From: Lysinibacillus alkalisoli
Lineage (GTDB): Bacteria; Bacillota; Bacilli; Bacillales_A; Planococcaceae
Assembly: GCF_014643595.1 (NCBI RefSeq)
Contig: NZ_BMJT01000002.1
Span: 1 to 64,000 of the forward strand
DNA: 64,000 nucleotides
Direction of reading: 5' to 3'
The translations under genes were made by a program, and so were the position numbers. Shown piece by piece: positions 31,076 to 39,815 of the stretch (positions within the stretch are counted from its first letter, which is position 1; every line of letters begins with the position of its first letter). The notes beneath the pieces were generated by a model that saw only the letters and a list, made by a program, of their open reading frames with translations, searched no databases and was not told the DNA's origin.

Positions 31076-31966
31076 TTGTTAATTGGTTCACATGTTTCAA
31101 TGAGTGGGAAAGAAATGTTGTTAGGAGCGAGTAAAGAGGCGTTATCGTATGGTGCGAATACATTTATGATTTACACTGGTGCGCCGCAAAACACACGTCG
31201 TAAACCCATTGAGGACTTAAATATTGAAGCGGGTTTAGCGCATATGAAAGAGCATGGTATGGAAAAGATTGTTGTACATGCCCCTTATATTATTAATATC
31301 GCTAATACTACAAAACCAGAAACTTTTCGTTTAGGCGTCGACTTTTTACAAACCGAAATTGAGCGTACAGCAGCGTTAGGCGCAAGCCAAATTGTATTGC
31401 ATCCAGGTGCTCATGTAGGTGCCGGGGTAGATGCGGGTATTGCTAAAATTATTGAGGGCTTAAATGAGGTGCTATCACAAGATGCCCCTGTACAAATTGC
31501 TTTAGAGACGATGGCAGGCAAAGGAACAGAATGCGGACGCACCTTTGATGAATTAGCTAAAATCATAGATGGTGTTACGCATAATGAGCGTCTTTCTGTA
31601 TGTTTTGATACGTGTCACGTCCATGATGCTGGGTATGATATTGTGGATGATTTAGATGGGGTATTAGAAAAGTTTGACCAAGTGGTAGGTTTGGACCGTA
31701 TTAAAGTATTGCATATTAATGATTCAAAAAATGTGAGAGCAGCACATAAAGACCGTCATGAAAACATCGGTTTTGGTCATATTGGTTTCGATACATTATA
31801 TCGTGTGGTACATCATGATGCATTTGGTGATATTCCGCGCATTTTAGAAACGCCTTATGTAGCACTGACAGATCAACCAAAGTCAAAACAAGCACCTTAT
31901 GCAATAGAAATTGACATGCTTCGCACAGGATTATTCAATGAAGCGCGAATTGATGCGCTACGCTAG
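31076..31966 (+). CDS. nfo: Endonuclease IV (apurinic endonuclease)
   Basis: 296 residues, TIM barrel with zinc-binding motifs [49 protein letters not shown] and HINDSKN. It cuts 5' to abasic sites in base excision repair. TTG start after AAGGAGCGG; the family start is IGSHVSMSG. Coupled with cshB. Confidence 0.95.
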   Translation: MLIGSHVSMSGKEMLLGASKEALSYGANTFMIYTGAPQNTRRKPIEDLNIEAGLAHMKEHGMEKIVVHAPYIINIANTTKPETFRLGVDFLQTEIERTAALGASQIVLHPGAHVGAGVDAGIAKIIEGLNEVLSQDAPVQIALETMAGKGTECGRTFDELAKIIDGVTHNERLSVCFDTCHVHDAGYDIVDDLDGVLEKFDQVVGLDRIKVLHINDSKNVRAAHKDRHENIGFGHIGFDTLYRVVHHDAFGDIPRILETPYVALTDQPKSKQAPYAIEIDMLRTGLFNEARIDALR

Positions 31967-32108
31967 GTCATAAGTTTAGTGCAATGTGGTGCATTATGCG
32001 TGTATTGAGAGTAACTACTTCTCATTTTATACAAAAGAATTTATAATTATAATAGTATCAACATGATAACTATTTTATTTATTCGTTTGTTAAAAGGAGG
32101 GATGGATT

Positions 32109-33029
32109 ATGGCTACATTTATTTATATGTGTGACGTAATTCAAGAGGAAGCTTTAATGCTACACCGCATTCAGCCTGGTGACGAAGCCAATCATAAAAA
32201 TATTGTATTCGTCATTCGTACAGGTGAAACATTAACGAATGCAGCACTCGAAATCGTCCAAGACAACGAACTCATTTGGTCGTCGCCATTAAAGCAGACG
32301 CCTAAATTACGTTTTGATGAGATGTTACCATTGGCAAAAAAGGCACATTTATTGTATTTAGCAACAGCACGCTTTAATAAAGTAGAGTTGTTATCTAATG
32401 GAGGTAAATGCGATATTCAGCTCGTTGACCAAGGTAAAGTATTACGAAAACGTACAGTATTATTTACATCATTAGAGCAAGATTTATATCATACAGACAA
32501 TTACTCGGAGTTCGTAGCAGATGGTTTTAATCATGAGATGATGCAAGACGTATCACATGAAGATTTTCATATTGCTTATACGAAATTTGATAGTACAGCC
32601 ATTACTGATATGACAGCCCAAGCATTTGGTGATGGTGTAGACCAACATGTCGCTCAACAAGATTTATCCGCACATAATCTTAGTATTGACGAGTATAGTG
32701 AAGCGGCAGTTGAATATTTTACAGATGTAAAAGTCGAGCCAACACCAACAGCTCAAATCGATTTAACACAAGTAAATCCACAAGCACTAGCAACGGATAT
32801 CGAAGCACGTTCTTTTGGTGACGGTATAGACCATCATCAAAAGCAAGAAGATTTGTCCGCACATGGTTTAGACGTGAGTGAGTATTCCGAAGTGGCGATT
32901 GAATATATTGATAAAAAGGATGTACCTATTCAAGAGGATGACAAAGAAGTAGACGTGAATCAAATGAATTTACAGGAGATTACGGATATTGAAGCGCGTT
33001 CTTTTGGTGATGGCACGAAAAAAGATTGA
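32109..33029 (+). CDS. Hypothetical protein with C-terminal tandem repeats
   Basis: 306 residues, acidic, no membrane helix or signal. The first 150 residues look like a beta-rich globular domain that I do not recognise (VIRTGETLTNAALEIVQDNE). The rest carries two full copies of a 38-residue unit, with the core FGDG-D-H--Q-DLSAH-L---EYSE-A-EY, and a partial third copy IEARSFGDG at the very end. AAAGGAGG precedes the ATG. It lies alone between nfo and znuC. The repeats suggest a protein-binding or modular role, which is inference. Confidence 0.7.
   Translation: MATFIYMCDVIQEEALMLHRIQPGDEANHKNIVFVIRTGETLTNAALEIVQDNELIWSSPLKQTPKLRFDEMLPLAKKAHLLYLATARFNKVELLSNGGKCDIQLVDQGKVLRKRTVLFTSLEQDLYHTDNYSEFVADGFNHEMMQDVSHEDFHIAYTKFDSTAITDMTAQAFGDGVDQHVAQQDLSAHNLSIDEYSEAAVEYFTDVKVEPTPTAQIDLTQVNPQALATDIEARSFGDGIDHHQKQEDLSAHGLDVSEYSEVAIEYIDKKDVPIQEDDKEVDVNQMNLQEITDIEARSFGDGTKKD
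32607..33017 (+). repeat. Intragenic repeats encoding FGDG/DLSAH/EYSE units
   Basis: Copy 1 is at 32607-32720, copy 2 at 32796-32909, and a partial copy 3 from 32985 to about 33017. Copies 2 and 3 share near-identical DNA around TCTTTTGGTGA. Confidence 0.8.
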
Positions 33030-33054
33030 CGATTATCGTCAATCTTTTTTTCTT
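33020..33054 (+). terminator. Terminator overlapping a stop codon
   Basis: AAAGATTGACGAT pairs with ATCGTCAATCTTT and is followed by TTTTTC. The stop TGA of the repeat protein is inside the stem. Confidence 0.8.
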
Positions 33055-33081
33055 TACAAGTGATAACTTATCCGCTATAAT
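33053..33081 (+). promoter_or_regulatory. Sigma-A promoter of znuCB-zur
   Basis: TTTACA and a perfect TATAAT are 17 bases apart. The -35 lies in the tail of the previous terminator. Confidence 0.8.
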
Positions 33082-33091
33082 GTTACTTTGT

Positions 33092-33106
33092 AAATCGTAA
33101 CGATTT
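33092..33106 (+). promoter_or_regulatory. Zur-like operator of znuCB-zur
   Basis: AAATCGT-A-ACGATTT is a perfect 7-1-7 palindrome at about +5 of the transcript. The half sites equal the ends of the Bacillus/Staphylococcus Zur box (AAATCGT...ACGATTT) but with 1 base between them instead of 7. Autoregulation by the zur gene of the operon is likely. Confidence 0.65.
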
Positions 33107-33128
33107 TGAATTAGAAGGAAGCGATGAT

Positions 33129-33875
33129 ATGAAGCAGACATTACTACAACTTAATGATATTAGCTTTGCTTATGAACAGCGTAAAGCACTTGATCATATT
33201 TCTTTGCAAGTGAATGAAGGCGATTTTTTAGCATTATTAGGGCCCAATGGTTCAGGAAAATCGACATTATTAAAAATTATTTTAGGCTTATTAAAACCAA
33301 CATCAGGTGAAGTAGTATTATTTGATGAGCCAGCGAAACAATTTAAACATCGTGAATGGATTGGCTATGTCTCACAAAAGTCCAATGCTTTTAATTCGGG
33401 TTTTCCAGCAACTGTATTTGAAGTCGTACGCAGTGGCTTAACAAAAAAGGTGGGCTTATTCAAACGTTTGCCTAAGAATGTACATACCTTGGTCGATGAG
33501 GCGTTAGAAGCAGTTGGTATGTTAGCCTTCAAATCGCGTAGCATTGGTGCCTTGTCTGGCGGACAACAACAGCGTGTATTTATCGCGAGGGCATTGATTA
33601 GTGAGCCTAAAATGCTTGTGTTAGATGAGCCAACCGTCGGTATTGATCATGAAAATGTGCAAGCATTTTATGATTTATTAGCGCATTTAAATCAACAACG
33701 TGGTATTACAATGTTGTTAGTCACACATGATGTTGATGTTGTATCAAGTCACATTACACATGTTGCTTGTTTAAATCAAACGATTCATTTTCACGGCTAT
33801 AAAAATGAATTTGATGAGATGTCACAAGAAGCAAGAGACGTATGGTATGGACATGCCGTTCGTAAAATACACTAA
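33129..33875 (+). CDS. znuC: Zinc ABC transporter ATP-binding protein ZnuC
   Basis: 248 residues. Walker A GPNGSGKST, signature LSGGQQQRV, Walker B MLVLDEPTVGID and the H-loop VTHD. It energises zinc uptake with the permease encoded 12 bases downstream. No ZnuA-type binding protein is in the window, so it must be elsewhere. Confidence 0.92.
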   Translation: MKQTLLQLNDISFAYEQRKALDHISLQVNEGDFLALLGPNGSGKSTLLKIILGLLKPTSGEVVLFDEPAKQFKHREWIGYVSQKSNAFNSGFPATVFEVVRSGLTKKVGLFKRLPKNVHTLVDEALEAVGMLAFKSRSIGALSGGQQQRVFIARALISEPKMLVLDEPTVGIDHENVQAFYDLLAHLNQQRGITMLLVTHDVDVVSSHITHVACLNQTIHFHGYKNEFDEMSQEARDVWYGHAVRKIH

Positions 33876-33887
33876 AGGAGTAAACAG

Positions 33888-34739
33888 ATGATTGAAGCCA
33901 TCTTCCAATATGAATTTTTACAAAATGCCTTTCTATCAGGTATGATTATTGGCGTTATTGCACCACTCCTAGGTGTGTTTATTGTTGTACGCCGCCTATC
34001 TTTAATTGCTGATGCCTTGTCTCACGTTACACTTGCAGGGATTGCAGGTAGTTTATACCTCAGCCAAACTTTCTCAGCTTTAGCATTACTGAATCCCATT
34101 TATTTAGGCATTGTGGCATCTGTTACAGGGTCGCTATTTATTGAGCGTTTACGTCGTGTATACAAGCATTATGAAGAACTAGCCATTCCCATTATTATGT
34201 CTGGTGGTATAGGGATTAGTGCTATTTTTATTTCACTGGCTCAAGGTTTTAGCGCAGATTTAATGAGTTATTTGTTTGGCTCTGTCTCTGCTGTAGCACG
34301 CAGTGATTTATTTGTGGTCATTGTTATTGCCATTGTAGTGATTGTCTTTTTACGGATTTTTTATAAGGAATTATTTGTCTTATCTTTTGATGAAGAATAT
34401 AGTCGAGCGAGTGGCCTGCCATCAAAAGCGGTGCATATTGCCTTTATGTTAGTGACAGCTTTAGTTATTGCAGCAAGTATGCGTATTGTGGGGATTTTAT
34501 TAGTCTCCTCTTTAATGACATTACCTGTGGCTGCTGCTATGCGCGTGGCAACAAGCTTTAAACAAACGATAATATATGCTATTATTTTTGGCGAGATGGC
34601 AGTTATGATTGGGCTTGTGAGTGCATTCTTCCTAGATTTAGCGCCAGGTGGTACAATAGTAGTAACGGCAATTCTCATTTTATTACTTGTGATTTGGTTG
34701 AAAAAATTGTTGCCTCAACGATTAGGAGCTGAAGCATAA
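33888..34739 (+). CDS. znuB: Zinc ABC transporter permease ZnuB
   Basis: 283 residues with about eight membrane helices of the ABC-3 permease family (GVFIVVRRLSLIADALSHVT). AAAGGAG precedes the start. Its stop overlaps the zur start (TAATG). Assignment to zinc rests on the linked zur; manganese permeases look similar. Confidence 0.92.
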   Translation: MIEAIFQYEFLQNAFLSGMIIGVIAPLLGVFIVVRRLSLIADALSHVTLAGIAGSLYLSQTFSALALLNPIYLGIVASVTGSLFIERLRRVYKHYEELAIPIIMSGGIGISAIFISLAQGFSADLMSYLFGSVSAVARSDLFVVIVIAIVVIVFLRIFYKELFVLSFDEEYSRASGLPSKAVHIAFMLVTALVIAASMRIVGILLVSSLMTLPVAAAMRVATSFKQTIIYAIIFGEMAVMIGLVSAFFLDLAPGGTIVVTAILILLLVIWLKKLLPQRLGAEA

Positions 34740-35149
34740 TGAATAGCGTCAAAGCATGGGAAATATTAAAAGCAAATGGGTATAAAAAAACAGATAAACG
34801 TGAACGTCTTTTAGAGATGTTTAATGCAACAGAGAAATATTTAACTGCAAGACAATTATTAGATGTATTGAAAATGGAATATCCGGGCATGAGTTATGAT
34901 ACGATTTATCGTAATTTAGCTACATTTGTGTCATTAGGAATTTTAGATGAAACAGAGTTGTCTGGAGAGCGTCATTTCCGTATGCAATGTGATGCAAAAG
35001 AGCATCATCATCATTTTATTTGTATGGATTGTGGTGATGTCAAGGCGTTAGAGCTATGCCCAATGGAAATGGTTGGGCAAAATTTACATGGCTATGAAAT
35101 TGAAAATCACAAGTTTGAAATTTACGGGAAATGCCCACAATGTCATTAA
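34739..35149 (+). CDS. zur: Zinc uptake regulator Zur (Fur family)
   Basis: 136 residues: a winged helix (YLTARQLLDVLKMEYPGMSY, DTIYRNLATFVSLGIL), a histidine cluster EHHHHFICMDC and structural zinc cysteines in CMDC and CPQC. It represses zinc uptake genes when zinc is bound. Translationally coupled to znuB; the position in the zinc operon supports Zur over Fur or PerR. Confidence 0.93.
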   Translation: MNSVKAWEILKANGYKKTDKRERLLEMFNATEKYLTARQLLDVLKMEYPGMSYDTIYRNLATFVSLGILDETELSGERHFRMQCDAKEHHHHFICMDCGDVKALELCPMEMVGQNLHGYEIENHKFEIYGKCPQCH

Positions 35150-35193
35150 AAAAACGCTGGTGGAAAGTACATACTTTCCACCAGCGTTTTTTA
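35149..35193 (+). terminator. Terminator of znuCB-zur
   Basis: AACGCTGGTGGAAAGTA pairs with TACTTTCCACCAGCGTT and is followed by TTTT. Confidence 0.85.
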
Positions 35194-35242
35194 ATGAAAC
35201 AAATGAGTCTTAGTTACGTATATGAAGTAAGAGGTGAATAAA

Positions 35243-36199
35243 ATGGCATGGGATGAGTTACAGCAAAAGCAAATGCATTTACAAAGGCAGTTAGAAGAGC
35301 GAGATCGTTTATATAAGCAAGTTGTACAGTACAAACTACAACAAAAGCAATTATTAAAGAGACAAAGCATCTTACAGGCTGAACAGCAAGTATATGAAAA
35401 TAAAATAGCTTATTTTAATAAACAGACATTTTGGCAGCGACTTGCTAATCGTAATGGAAAACTAGATCAAAAAGTTGAACAAAAGGAGATGCGATTAGCA
35501 CAAATTATTATTAAATTACAAGAGGTACAACAGTTACTTCAGTTTACACAAGCGCAAATTACACAAGTTGAGGCAAAGCGTGCTCAAGGTCTAAATACAG
35601 ATGAGTTACTTGCTGAGGTACAACAATTACGCACAAAAAAGCGACTATATGTCATACAATATCAGCCAGCACAAGCGGAGCAATTGGCGGAATTAGAGGA
35701 CCAACAAGCGAATGCCATTCGCTTGTTATATGAAGTAGAAGAAGCTATTGAAGCAGGGCAAAAAGCGAAACAATTAATTGCAATGCTTATGCAACAATTA
35801 GATACAGCACGAGGTTATTCAGCATGGGATTTATTTGGTGGAGGTTTATTTATTACACATTTAAAGCATAGTGAAATAGACAAAGTTAAATCGATTTTGC
35901 CTAACGTACATGCAGCTTTACAACAATTTCAAAATGAATTGTTAGACGTTGATCATTATGAAATAAGTGCAGTCAATGTGGATACAGACGGCTTCGTCAA
36001 GTTTGCGGATTATTTTTTTGATGATATTTTCTCAGCGTGGAGTGTTAATAGTCAGTTAGCAGAGGCACAAAAAAATGTCATACAGCTGCAGGATAATGTG
36101 GATAATACATTGCGTAGATTATGTGTTAAACAAGAGGAAGTCACAGCCTATCAAGTTAATGTTAAAAAAGCACAAGATACATTACTCCAAACTTTATAA
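35243..36199 (+). CDS. Coiled-coil protein of unknown function
   Basis: 318 residues, largely helical and rich in Q, K, E and L, with long coiled coils at about 1-60, 80-170 and 270-318. Between them is a more ordered patch around YSAWDLFGGGLFITHLKHSE and a region rich in D and F near VNVDTDGFVKFADYFFDDIF. No membrane helix or known domain. ATG 35243 follows AAGAGGTG; GTG 35234 is inside that site. It has an unusually high content of glutamine. Function unknown. Confidence 0.7.
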   Translation: MAWDELQQKQMHLQRQLEERDRLYKQVVQYKLQQKQLLKRQSILQAEQQVYENKIAYFNKQTFWQRLANRNGKLDQKVEQKEMRLAQIIIKLQEVQQLLQFTQAQITQVEAKRAQGLNTDELLAEVQQLRTKKRLYVIQYQPAQAEQLAELEDQQANAIRLLYEVEEAIEAGQKAKQLIAMLMQQLDTARGYSAWDLFGGGLFITHLKHSEIDKVKSILPNVHAALQQFQNELLDVDHYEISAVNVDTDGFVKFADYFFDDIFSAWSVNSQLAEAQKNVIQLQDNVDNTLRRLCVKQEEVTAYQVNVKKAQDTLLQTL

Positions 36200-36279
36200 T
36201 ATAGCTAAATGAAACGAGGTAGAGGCATCATGCGATGATTTGTAAAAAGCAAGATGCAGCATAGCTCTTCCTAACTAAA

Positions 36280-36324
36280 AAAACATGTTAGACCAAATTT
36301 CCATGAGTCTAACATGTTTTTTAG
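36280..36324. terminator. Bidirectional hairpin terminator
   Basis: AAAACATGTTAGAC pairs with GTCTAACATGTTTT around a loop of about 14 bases. It separates the convergent coiled-coil gene and the small minus-strand ORF. Confidence 0.75.
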
Positions 36325-36372
36325 TGGTTTGTGCTTACACAATACTTGTCTCTGGCATTGTCACAACAGAGA

Positions 36373-36534
36373 TTATGATTGATTCTCTTGCTTTTGTCCA
36401 GAATGATTTGTATGAGGGTAGGGGTCAATCTCTTTATGACCACCTTGTGTATTTGTTGCTTTTTTCATAAAAACTAAAATGGGAACAATAATAAAGATGA
36501 CACATACTAAAATACCACCAACAATGCCTAACAT
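36373..36534 (-). CDS. Small single-helix membrane protein, 53 residues
   Basis: Begins MLGIVGGILVCVIFIIVPIL, one membrane helix, then a polar tail KKATNTQGGHKEIDPYPH. GGAGG lies about ten bases before the ATG. It is downstream of, and on the same strand as, the gene at 36602-37462, with a 67-base gap, so the two may be co-transcribed. Similar short phage-shock or cytochrome-linked peptides exist, but nothing specific is recognised. Confidence 0.6.
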   Translation of the reverse strand: MLGIVGGILVCVIFIIVPILVFMKKATNTQGGHKEIDPYPHTNHSGQKQENQS

Positions 36535-36601
36535 ATGAATAACGCCTCCAACTTATTTCTTTCATCATACCAATGCTAAATCAAAGGATTCAAGCGACGA
36601 A

Positions 36602-37462
36602 TTATTGAACACTTTCCCAAATTTGTCGTTGTTGTGTTTTGAGTGTCAGCAATTGTTGTGTGTTTGTTTGCTCTAGTTGGTAAAGAGAGTGTTGCTGCTC
36701 ATTAATTTGATATTTTACATGTGTTAGTTGTTGAATGGCTTTGCTTTCTTGTTGTGCGATAAAGCCCGTATAGCGTATATCGTCATATTGCTGGACTAAT
36801 GTAGAGGGGAATATGCCTTGCAATTGGTACTCGTAGTGCTGTAATAGTTGACGAGTTTGTTCACACACTTGAGCGGTTTCTTTGTTTGTTTCATAGGCGA
36901 TAGAAGCTGTCAACATCCCACAATGATTAGGTTTAGATTTTGAGTGTACACGAGCTAACTGTAGTTTACGATTGACTTTGTGAAGTGCTTGAGGTAACGC
37001 ACTTGCTAGCATTTGTAAATGCTGTAAAGTATGATTTTGTTGTTGAAGCTGTAACATAGTTTTACGTATTGTAAGAACTTGTTGAGCTAACACAGGGTAG
37101 TATACTTCAAGGTGTCGCTGTTTTAATTGGTCTACAGCTTGTAGTTGGTGTTGTAGTATCGTCATTTGTTGTTTGGCTTCTTGTTTCTCTACCTCATTTA
37201 ACATGTAAGGCGTTAAGGAGTGCATGCGTTTTTTAATGCATTGTATACGGTCTTGGAGCTGTTGTTCATTGCGAAATAAACGTTTAATATATTGAAAGGA
37301 AAAACGTGAAGTAGGCACGAGCTCATGTAAGAGTTGATGATAACGAGCTTGCAATTGTAAAAAATGTTTTTCGCTTTTTTTACTTGTGATATAACGCTTA
37401 CGATAATAATCATAATGATTTTGTAAATCATCTTCTCGTTGCAAAATATGTAGCCATGTCAT
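36602..37462 (-). CDS. Coiled-coil protein, glutamine/histidine-rich
   Basis: 286 residues, almost entirely helical with heptad-like L/Q patterns and many Q, H, R and K; no membrane helix. Composition and layout resemble the protein encoded at 35243 but I see no clear residue-level alignment. ATG 37462 has GGAGG seven bases upstream and is preferred over 37489. Family not recognised. Confidence 0.65.
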   Translation of the reverse strand: MTWLHILQREDDLQNHYDYYRKRYITSKKSEKHFLQLQARYHQLLHELVPTSRFSFQYIKRLFRNEQQLQDRIQCIKKRMHSLTPYMLNEVEKQEAKQQMTILQHQLQAVDQLKQRHLEVYYPVLAQQVLTIRKTMLQLQQQNHTLQHLQMLASALPQALHKVNRKLQLARVHSKSKPNHCGMLTASIAYETNKETAQVCEQTRQLLQHYEYQLQGIFPSTLVQQYDDIRYTGFIAQQESKAIQQLTHVKYQINEQQHSLYQLEQTNTQQLLTLKTQQRQIWESVQ

Positions 37463-37638
37463 ATGTATTCCTCCAATCAAATACATCATATAGATAATGA
37501 TAACATATAATAGCTAATTATTGTTTTAACGCACTTTTAGTGGAGTGGATGTTAAAGGGAGTTCAACAAGCGTTTGATATGTTGAAAGGTAAACCATATA
37601 ATGAAAGTTGTATTGAATAAGGAAAGAAGGATGTTTTT

Positions 37639-38748
37639 ATGACTAGTCGTTTAGTAGAAGAATTTTTTGAGCTTGTCCAAATTGATTCTGAAACAAAGCA
37701 TGAAGCAATCATTGCACCTATTTTAGTAAAAAAATTACAAACATTAGGCTTCGAAGTTGTGCAAGACGATGCACATCTACGCAATGGACATGCAGCAGGT
37801 AATATTATTGCTACACTAAAAGGCACAAAAGACGTAGCACCTATTTATTTTACTGCACATATGGATACGGTAGTCCCTGGTAAACAAATCAAGCCAAGTA
37901 TTCAAGATGGGTATATTGTATCCGATGGCACAACCATTTTAGGTGCTGATGATAAAGCAGGAATTGCTGCTTTATTTGAGATGGCAAAGCGCTTAAAAGA
38001 GCAAAATATTGAACATGGTACGATTGAATTTATTATTACAGCGGGTGAAGAAAGTGGGTTAGCAGGTGCGAAAGAATTAGATCAAAACCTAATGACCGCA
38101 CAATATGGCTTTGCTGTAGATAGCGATGGCGATGTAGGTGGGATTGTTGTAGCCGCCCCTTACCAAGCTAAAGTATTTGCCAAAGTAATAGGCAAAACAG
38201 CGCATGCTGGGGTAGCGCCTGAAAAGGGGATTTCAGCTATTACTGTAGCCGCCCGTTGCATCGCTAAGATGAAGTTAGGTCGACTTGATGAGGAGACAAC
38301 GGCTAATATTGGGCGTTTTGAAGGTGGGCAAGCGACAAATATCGTGTGTGATGAAGTTCATATATTAGCTGAAGCGCGTTCGATTGATGAAGCTAAATTA
38401 ACAGCTCAAACCGCACATATGAAAGAAACCTTTGAGCAAGTAGCATTAGAACACGGAGCGCATGCGGAGGTAAATGTGCAACTCATGTATCCTGGTTTCC
38501 GCGTTACAGAAGAGGATCATGTGGTACAAGTGGCAAAAGCCGCTGTCCAAGATGTAGGGTTAGTCCCACAACTCGCTACATCTGGCGGAGGTAGCGACGC
38601 TAATATTATCGCAGGTTTTGGTATTCCTACTGTAAACTTGTCTGTAGGTTACGAAAATATTCATACAACAAGTGAGCGCATACCTGTACAGCAACTTGAG
38701 CAATTAGCTGATGTATTAGTAGCAATTGTCAAGCGCTCTGCACAATAA
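37639..38748 (+). CDS. yqjE: M20-family peptidase, tripeptidase T-like (YqjE)
   Basis: 369 residues. The metal-binding motifs are YFTAHMDTVVPG (HxD), TTILGADDKAG, ITAGEESGLAGA and FAVDSDGDVGG; a dimerisation domain is inserted (about 175-280). It is a cytosolic zinc aminopeptidase-like enzyme. AAGGAAAGAAGG precedes the start. A small membrane ORF follows after 10 bases. Confidence 0.85.
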   Translation: MTSRLVEEFFELVQIDSETKHEAIIAPILVKKLQTLGFEVVQDDAHLRNGHAAGNIIATLKGTKDVAPIYFTAHMDTVVPGKQIKPSIQDGYIVSDGTTILGADDKAGIAALFEMAKRLKEQNIEHGTIEFIITAGEESGLAGAKELDQNLMTAQYGFAVDSDGDVGGIVVAAPYQAKVFAKVIGKTAHAGVAPEKGISAITVAARCIAKMKLGRLDEETTANIGRFEGGQATNIVCDEVHILAEARSIDEAKLTAQTAHMKETFEQVALEHGAHAEVNVQLMYPGFRVTEEDHVVQVAKAAVQDVGLVPQLATSGGGSDANIIAGFGIPTVNLSVGYENIHTTSERIPVQQLEQLADVLVAIVKRSAQ

Positions 38749-38758
38749 GGAGGCAAGG

Positions 38759-38893
38759 ATGAAAGAGAATAAAACGCTGTTTGTTTTAGTGATACTAGTT
38801 GTCACGATTGTATTAGTTGCTGTATTATGGGCCATTATGTGGAAAGTATCCGATGGTATTTTTGGTACAATCTTGCCATTACTTCACCAATAA
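38759..38893 (+). CDS. Small membrane protein, 44 residues
   Basis: Starts MKENKTLFVLVILVVTIVLV and continues hydrophobic to about residue 27, then a short polar/hydrophobic tail ending in LPLLHQ. AAGGAGG lies 6-8 bases before the ATG and follows the yqjE stop directly, so the two are co-transcribed. A terminator follows. Function unknown. Confidence 0.6.
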   Translation: MKENKTLFVLVILVVTIVLVAVLWAIMWKVSDGIFGTILPLLHQ

Positions 38894-38912
38894 TAGACGG
38901 CATAATCATAAG

Positions 38913-38955
38913 ATGGTACAAGGTAAAGTTCCGCTTCCTTGTACCATTTTTCTTT
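38913..38955 (+). terminator. Terminator after yqjE and small ORF
   Basis: ATGGTACAAGG pairs with CCTTGTACCAT and is followed by TTTTTCTTTT. Confidence 0.85.
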
Positions 38956-39058
38956 TATAGTTGCTTTGCTTGTTGGCTTATATTATGTGCCAGTTGATAG
39001 TGAAAGCATCACATAATTAGGGTGGGCTGCGCTGAGCTCCTTTTATTTCATGTTTATG

Positions 39059-39562
39059 CTATTGTTTTTGATTCGTTGCCATCAAAAGTGCATGTACTTT
39101 TGTACGCATGCGCGCACAACGACGTTTTACGACTTCATAAGGGAGCTGTAGTAATGTCGCGATTTCTCTAATCGCAAATTGTTGTTCATAGCGATAATAA
39201 AATAGGATGTACTCCTCCATAGATAACGCGCTTTGAATCGAGTCGATTAATTGACGATACGCAATAGGGTCATAAGGTTCTTCTCGCAATAGTGCCTCAT
39301 TCTCATCATCAATGAATAGCACTTTTTGTCGACGGATTTTATTAAGTTCATCCTTGATTGCGCCGTGCATAGAAGCATAAGCAAAAGTTGAAAATAACCC
39401 AACTTCCGGTTCATAACGCTGTTGAGCCTTCCATAATGCAATCATCATCACATGTAAAAATTCATCAAAATCTTTATAAATATGTGCTCTCTGTAAAATT
39501 CGAGTCATCATGGGGCGTAGCTCATTTACTAATTGTTCAAACGGTAAACGGTGCAACATCAT
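39059..39562 (-). CDS. Sigma-70-family RNA polymerase sigma factor, orphan
   Basis: 167 residues. Region 2 is visible at about 30-80 (DEFLHVMMIALWKAQQRYEP, GLFSTFAYASMHGAIKDEL) and a region 4 helix-turn-helix at about 115-160 (FAIREIATLLQLPYEVVKRR). Regions 1 and 3 are lacking, so it resembles short SigH/ComX or ECF-like factors. No anti-sigma gene is next to it. Starts at 39562 or 39559 are both possible behind AAAGGATGA. It may control a small regulon; the target is unknown. Confidence 0.75.
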   Translation of the reverse strand: MMLHRLPFEQLVNELRPMMTRILQRAHIYKDFDEFLHVMMIALWKAQQRYEPEVGLFSTFAYASMHGAIKDELNKIRRQKVLFIDDENEALLREEPYDPIAYRQLIDSIQSALSMEEYILFYYRYEQQFAIREIATLLQLPYEVVKRRCARMRTKVHALLMATNQKQ

Positions 39563-39758
39563 TCATCCTTTAACATTGCGCAACGTATGTATTCCATGGT
39601 ATGCCCTACTGTAATGCAAGAAAAACAATAATTAAAGTTGAACAGCAATACATTATAAAGTAACAATAGGTAATTGTGCTTACTTTATTACTGTACTATA
39701 CAGGCGTATTTATCCGTTGTGTATAAATACATTTTCTTAAAAAAGCTCAGACAAGGGT

Positions 39759-39806
39759 ATAAAAAATACAGCTTCTACTAGTGGAGTATCACTAGCAAAA
39801 GCTGTA
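39759..39806 (-). terminator. purC terminator
   Basis: On the minus strand ACAGCTT--GCTAGTG pairs with CACTAGTAGAAGCTGT and is followed by ATTTTTTAT. The bases from here to 39562 hold nothing else recognised. Confidence 0.75.
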
Positions 39807-39815
39807 GAGAATAGC

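Noticed and set aside
36285..36470. 61-residue plus-strand frame
   Set aside because: It starts in a terminator hairpin and is antisense to a better small membrane ORF with a ribosome binding site on the minus strand.
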